Shown here: positions 5,866 to 9,317 of the stretch, in pieces
Layout: each line of letters starts with the position of its first letter
Numbering within the stretch: position 1 is the first letter of the stretch
DNA from: Bacteroidaceae bacterium
GTDB lineage: Bacteria; Bacteroidota; Bacteroidia; Bacteroidales; Bacteroidaceae
Assembly (NCBI GenBank): GCA_017618515.1
Contig: JAFZUB010000192.1
Location: forward strand, 1-9,317
DNA length: 9,317 nucleotides
Direction of reading: 5' to 3'
Program-made: the position numbers and the translations under genes
The notes under the pieces: generated by a model
Told to the model about the DNA's origin: nothing
Databases searched by the model: none
The model's input: the letters and a program-made list of their open reading frames with translations, nothing else

Positions 5866-5908
5866 CAGCGGAAATTTAACGAACACAAAAACGAATACAA
5901 ATTCGAAA

Positions 5909-8900
5909 ATGAAAAAGCTTTTCTTCCTATTTTTAATTGTCAGTTGCCAATTGTCAATTGTCAATGGCCAAAATGTTGTGAACGTAACGACACCGGGCAC
6001 GCTGTCGTCGTTGATACTGAGTCAGGAGGCTGACTTCACGGTGAAGGGCACCATCAACAGCACCGACGCCAAGTATCTGCGCGAGCAGGTGGCAGAAGGG
6101 CGCATCACATCGCTCAACCTCGCCGACGTGAAAATCGTGTCGGGAGGACAGGCATACTACGAGAGCTACACTACCAAGGACGATGTGGTGCCCGAGCGCT
6201 GGATGCAAAACTGTCCTGCACTCACCCGCATAGTGCTACCCGAGAGCGCCAAAGAAGTAGGCGCATGGGCGTTTAGCAGCTGCAACCTCAAAGGTAAGCT
6301 AGTGATTCCCGACGGCATAGGCAAGCTGGGCGATGACGCTTTCTCCTACAACAGCAAGCTCGACTCGCTGGTGCTGGGCAGCCATGTAGCCACTCTGAAC
6401 AAGGGATGCTTCTACAGCACCGGCATCAAGCAAGTGATGGTAAAGCGACTCATACCCGCCTCCACACCCGACTACTTCTTCTCAAGCAACCCCACCTTCC
6501 ATGTCTATACTCTCGCACTAGACGACTACAAAGAGTCAAAATGGAAGGACTACGGCACCCTCGTAGGCGGACTGGAGGACATCTATCCGATGACCGACAA
6601 CCCCACCGTGACCGTCAACAATCTCAGGGAACAGTTCTTTGAGGACGCAGCATGCACCACACTCAAAAGCGAGTACCAAGCCATGGACGACGAACAGCTG
6701 ACCACGGCGCTGACTGAAGCCGGCATGCCCGAGTTTATAGTAGATATGTCACTCAAGATAAAGAACGACAGCTGGGCTGCGCGAGAGAAAGAGTTCCGCA
6801 TCCACGAATACAACCCCTACAGCGACGCCCACCTCTGGAACCAGAAACTGCACATACGCTCCGCCTCCTATATGGGCAACCCCACCGGCATCTATGCCAA
6901 GAACAGCGGCGACCCGATATATGTGTTTGTGGACGACGACGTGGCTGAGGGCGCTACGCTCTACATAGCCGGCATGGGCGTGGACAAGATGGTCAACAGC
7001 GCCAAGACCGGACAGAAACTCAAGAAAGGACTCAATGTGGTGGACGGCGACGCTGACTGCTACTACTTTATCATCTACACTGCCGAGACGAGAAACCTGG
7101 CTCACCGCATCAACGAGTGGCCTGACATCAAGATACACATAGAGGGCGGCACCTTGGACGGATACTTCGACGCTGCACGCCACACTGATGACGACTACAA
7201 GGCTATGCTCAAGGCTGCCACATACACCACATTTGTGGTGAAAGGCAAGCACTCGGTGATGAATATCAGAACATCCATCTACCGCTCGAAATACCCGAAT
7301 AGAATACTCAAAAGTAGCGCCACACTCGACAGCATATCAGTATGGGAGAAAGAGTTCTTCGGCATATGCGAGAATGTAGCCAACGGCGAGAAAGCTGGAG
7401 CGCCCTATTTCCTCACGGGCGGCGATGACTTCTACCCAGGCTTCTTCAACAACCCCACCTATGTGGACAACGACTCGCCTGGATCATACGCCCACGCCAA
7501 TGAGTATGGCATACACATGTCAACCGGAGCATCGCAGATATGCCTCAACCCCTACACATCAGACTACGACGAGGGAGGCACCGCCCACGAGTTTGGCCAC
7601 CAGCTGCAGGACGCCATCAATCTGGAGGGCACCACTGAGGGCAGCAACGACCTCTTCGCCAATATGGTGCGCATGCTCATGGGCCACAGGGCATCGACAG
7701 GCAGACCGCTCACCAGGACGATGTATGAGTTTGGCCACAAGGTGCCATTCTACTGGAGAGGCCCTGACTACGGCACACTGCGAATGTTCTACACCCTATA
7801 CCTCTACTACCATCAGGCGCAGAACAACACTTCGTTCTACCCCGAGCTATTCAAGGCGCTGCGCAACGATATGATGCAGACCTATAGCTCCAACACCAAC
7901 AACTCAGGACTGAAATTCGTGAGGAAGGTGTGCGAGGTGGCACAGGAAGACCTCACCGACTTCTTCACCGCTTACGGTTTCTTTGAGCCCACCAGCAGGC
8001 GATACCTCGAGTGCTACGGCGACCACTACGTCACCACCCGCCAGAGTGATATCAACACCACCCAATCAGTCATCGCCAAATATCCCATCAAGAACCGCAG
8101 GCTGCTCTTCACGGAGGACCGCGTGGACTATGTGCCCGGCACCAGCCTTATCATCAACGAAGGCGACCACCGCTACTACCGCGACGGTGAGAAGGTGGGA
8201 CAATGCGGCGACGTGGGCCAGTTTACTGACCTCGCCCCTGGCGCAGAAGTAAAGCAGAGCAACTACACCTATATGCAGTCAGACACCATCTATGCCCTCC
8301 ACGGCGAGGGTGGCGTGGGCTTTCTGATGCTCGACGCTGACGACAAGCTGGTGTATGCATCCAATGCCAAGCATTTCTTCATACCGGAGCCCGTGGGCAC
8401 CAACTTCACCATGTACTCCGTTGACGCCGACGGCACACTGCGCGAGATACCAAGGGCTGGCTACGGCACACAATTCGTAACGCAGACCAAGGCAGGCTTT
8501 ATTGCCGACTCGCTAACCAACGACGTTATCAAAGCCGTGGTGGGCGGATTGGTCAACAGCTCTGACTTTAAGGAACTGCGTCGACTGACACAAGAGTGCG
8601 ACCTCGCATCCATCGACCTGCAAGACGCCAAGATAACCATCGGTGGCACGGCATACTACGAAAACAACAAGGTGTCGTCAAACACACTAGGCAACTACCT
8701 CTTCTACGACTGCTACAACCTTATCTCCATACGTCTGCCCGAGAGTGCCACCAAGATTGGCAGCAACGCCTTCTCTCGCACTGGACTGCTGGAGGTCACA
8801 ATCCCCGACAATATTAACACCATCGGCAGCGATGCCTTTTCCTACTGCATCAACCTCAAGCGCGCCGTCATCGGCAGCGGAGTGAAGAGCATGCAGCAGG

Positions 8901-9265
8901 GCGTGTTCTACTCCAGCGATGAACTGCAGGATGTCTATGTCAAGGCAACCACGCCGCCCACTCTCGGTGCATGGATGTTCTCAACCAAGAAAAGCCGCGT
9001 CATCCATGTGTATAAGAGCGCGCTGGAGGCCTACAAAAACTCCGATTGGGCAAATGAGGACTATGGCATTCTCGTAGGCGACCTCGACGACTACGACGAC
9101 ATCATCAATGGTATCCAAGAGATTGAGAGTGAGAGTGGTAAGAGTGATATCGCCAATAGCAAATTGTCAGATAGCAAATCCATCTATGATCTCTCCGGTA
9201 AGCCCGTCACCAATCCAGAGAAGGGAGGCATCTATATCATCAACGGAAAAATCATTAAGAAATAA
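5909..9265 (+). CDS. Secreted M60-like zinc metallopeptidase flanked by two BspA-type LRR domains
   Basis: 1118 aa. Residues 1-21 are a signal peptide (MKKLFFLFLIVSCQLSIVNG, then Q). Residues ~30-225 are an LRR_5/BspA-like domain (LPESAKEVGAWAFSSC, IPDGIGKLGDDAFSY). From ~310 an M60 (enhancin-like) beta-sandwich begins (NPTGIYAKNSGDPIYVFVD), leading to the zinc site HEFGH at 560-564. E577 in GTTEGSNDLF is the likely third ligand, with E573 as the alternative. Residues ~857-1058 are a second LRR domain closely resembling the first. A Ser/Asp/Lys-rich linker and a 28-residue tail (SIYDLSGKPV...) typical of Bacteroidales secreted proteins follow. M60-like enzymes cleave O-glycosylated proteins such as mucins, and BspA LRRs often bind host proteins; mucin or glycoprotein degradation is therefore inferred. 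ATG 5909 was chosen because an upstream TTG at 5843 lies in the promoter. Confidence 0.88.
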   Translation: MKKLFFLFLIVSCQLSIVNGQNVVNVTTPGTLSSLILSQEADFTVKGTINSTDAKYLREQVAEGRITSLNLADVKIVSGGQAYYESYTTKDDVVPERWMQNCPALTRIVLPESAKEVGAWAFSSCNLKGKLVIPDGIGKLGDDAFSYNSKLDSLVLGSHVATLNKGCFYSTGIKQVMVKRLIPASTPDYFFSSNPTFHVYTLALDDYKESKWKDYGTLVGGLEDIYPMTDNPTVTVNNLREQFFEDAACTTLKSEYQAMDDEQLTTALTEAGMPEFIVDMSLKIKNDSWAAREKEFRIHEYNPYSDAHLWNQKLHIRSASYMGNPTGIYAKNSGDPIYVFVDDDVAEGATLYIAGMGVDKMVNSAKTGQKLKKGLNVVDGDADCYYFIIYTAETRNLAHRINEWPDIKIHIEGGTLDGYFDAARHTDDDYKAMLKAATYTTFVVKGKHSVMNIRTSIYRSKYPNRILKSSATLDSISVWEKEFFGICENVANGEKAGAPYFLTGGDDFYPGFFNNPTYVDNDSPGSYAHANEYGIHMSTGASQICLNPYTSDYDEGGTAHEFGHQLQDAINLEGTTEGSNDLFANMVRMLMGHRASTGRPLTRTMYEFGHKVPFYWRGPDYGTLRMFYTLYLYYHQAQNNTSFYPELFKALRNDMMQTYSSNTNNSGLKFVRKVCEVAQEDLTDFFTAYGFFEPTSRRYLECYGDHYVTTRQSDINTTQSVIAKYPIKNRRLLFTEDRVDYVPGTSLIINEGDHRYYRDGEKVGQCGDVGQFTDLAPGAEVKQSNYTYMQSDTIYALHGEGGVGFLMLDADDKLVYASNAKHFFIPEPVGTNFTMYSVDADGTLREIPRAGYGTQFVTQTKAGFIADSLTNDVIKAVVGGLVNSSDFKELRRLTQECDLASIDLQDAKITIGGTAYYENNKVSSNTLGNYLFYDCYNLISIRLPESATKIGSNAFSRTGLLEVTIPDNINTIGSDAFSYCINLKRAVIGSGVKSMQQGVFYSSDELQDVYVKATTPPTLGAWMFSTKKSRVIHVYKSALEAYKNSDWANEDYGILVGDLDDYDDIINGIQEIESESGKSDIANSKLSDSKSIYDLSGKPVTNPEKGGIYIINGKIIKK
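5935..5969. repeat. Heptamer array AATTGTC, 5 copies, inside the signal-peptide codons
   Basis: Five contiguous 7-bp units: three exact AATTGTC, one AGTTGCC and a last AATGGCC. They are read as the C-terminal half of the signal peptide (IVSCQLSIVNGQ region). Three units make seven codons, and the unit is open in all three frames of the sense strand. Confidence 0.92.
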
Positions 9266-9277
9266 GAAATAAGAAAT
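9257..9277. repeat. Heptamer array AAGAAAT, 3 exact copies, containing the M60 gene stop codon
   Basis: Three perfect tandem copies. The last two Lys codons and the TAA stop (9263-9265) of the metallopeptidase gene are read from the first unit and the start of the second. The rest runs into the 52-bp non-coding end of the window. Confidence 0.9.
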
Positions 9278-9291
9278 GCAACAGCTTTTGT

Positions 9292-9299
9292 TACTTTTC
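9292..9299 (+). promoter_or_regulatory. Possible -7 element for a gene beyond the right edge
   Basis: TACTTTTC differs from TAnnTTTG at one base, and its context (TTTTGTTACTTTTCC) matches the metallopeptidase promoter context at 13 of 15 bases. No -33 TTG stands at the expected spacing, and no start codon with an open frame is visible before the window ends. Confidence 0.3.
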
Positions 9300-9317
9300 C
9301 TGATGGCCTAGTGCCAG

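Noticed and set aside
5843..5908. Upstream TTG start that would lengthen the metallopeptidase by 22 residues
   Set aside because: It lies before the -7 element at 5858-5865, and the ATG at 5909 directly starts a typical signal peptide.
6749..7252. 167-aa open frame on the minus strand inside the metallopeptidase gene
   Set aside because: Shadow frame rich in Val/His/Ala with no motif. The plus frame holds the M60 domain.

Overview
The window looks like a Bacteroidales chromosome, most likely Prevotellaceae or a related gut or oral lineage. Four things point there: BspA-type leucine-rich repeats joined to an M60 metallopeptidase, secreted proteins with the Bacteroidetes short C-terminal tail (YDLSGKPV...GGIYIINGK), promoters of the Bacteroidetes TTTG/TAnnTTTG type instead of -35/-10 boxes, and start codons without Shine-Dalgarno sequences. 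The exact genus cannot be fixed from the sequence alone.

Layout, left to right. Positions 1-2764 (minus strand) hold a two-gene secreted-protein unit. The promoter-proximal gene (1691-2764) encodes a 357-aa predicted parallel beta-helix protein. The second gene (1-1621, cut by the window edge) encodes a signal peptide followed by six tandem repeats of about 73 aa with a Y-x-Y-W-[IF]-D signature. Positions 2870-4593 (minus) hold a WaaP/KdkA-like lipopolysaccharide kinase and a LicD-family phosphotransferase, each apparently with its own promoter. Reading away from LicD on the plus strand are a GT4 glycosyltransferase (4715-5839) and a 1118-aa secreted M60-like zinc metallopeptidase (5909-9265), whose catalytic domain lies between two copies of a BspA-type LRR domain.

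The kinase, LicD and GT4 together suggest decoration of a surface glycolipid or polysaccharide with phosphate, phospho-substituents and sugar. The flanking secreted proteins suggest interaction with host or dietary glycoproteins. Nothing in the sequence proves that these groups act together.

The most unusual feature is non-coding. Nearly every gene boundary carries a tandem array of 7-bp units, with different heptamers at different places (GAATTAG, GGTTATT, ATTGAAC/ATTGAGG, AATTGTC, AAGAAAT). These arrays touch or overlap stop codons, supply the -33 promoter element of both plus-strand genes with the same 19-bp spacing, and in one case encode most of a signal peptide. One array is split by a ~99-bp palindromic element flanked by 11-bp direct repeats. 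A related promoter region elsewhere in the window looks like its empty site.

No rRNA, tRNA, CRISPR array or transposase gene was seen. The only non-coding stretches are 1622-1690, 2765-2869, 3587-3783, 4594-4714, 5840-5908 and 9266-9317, and their contents are listed below.
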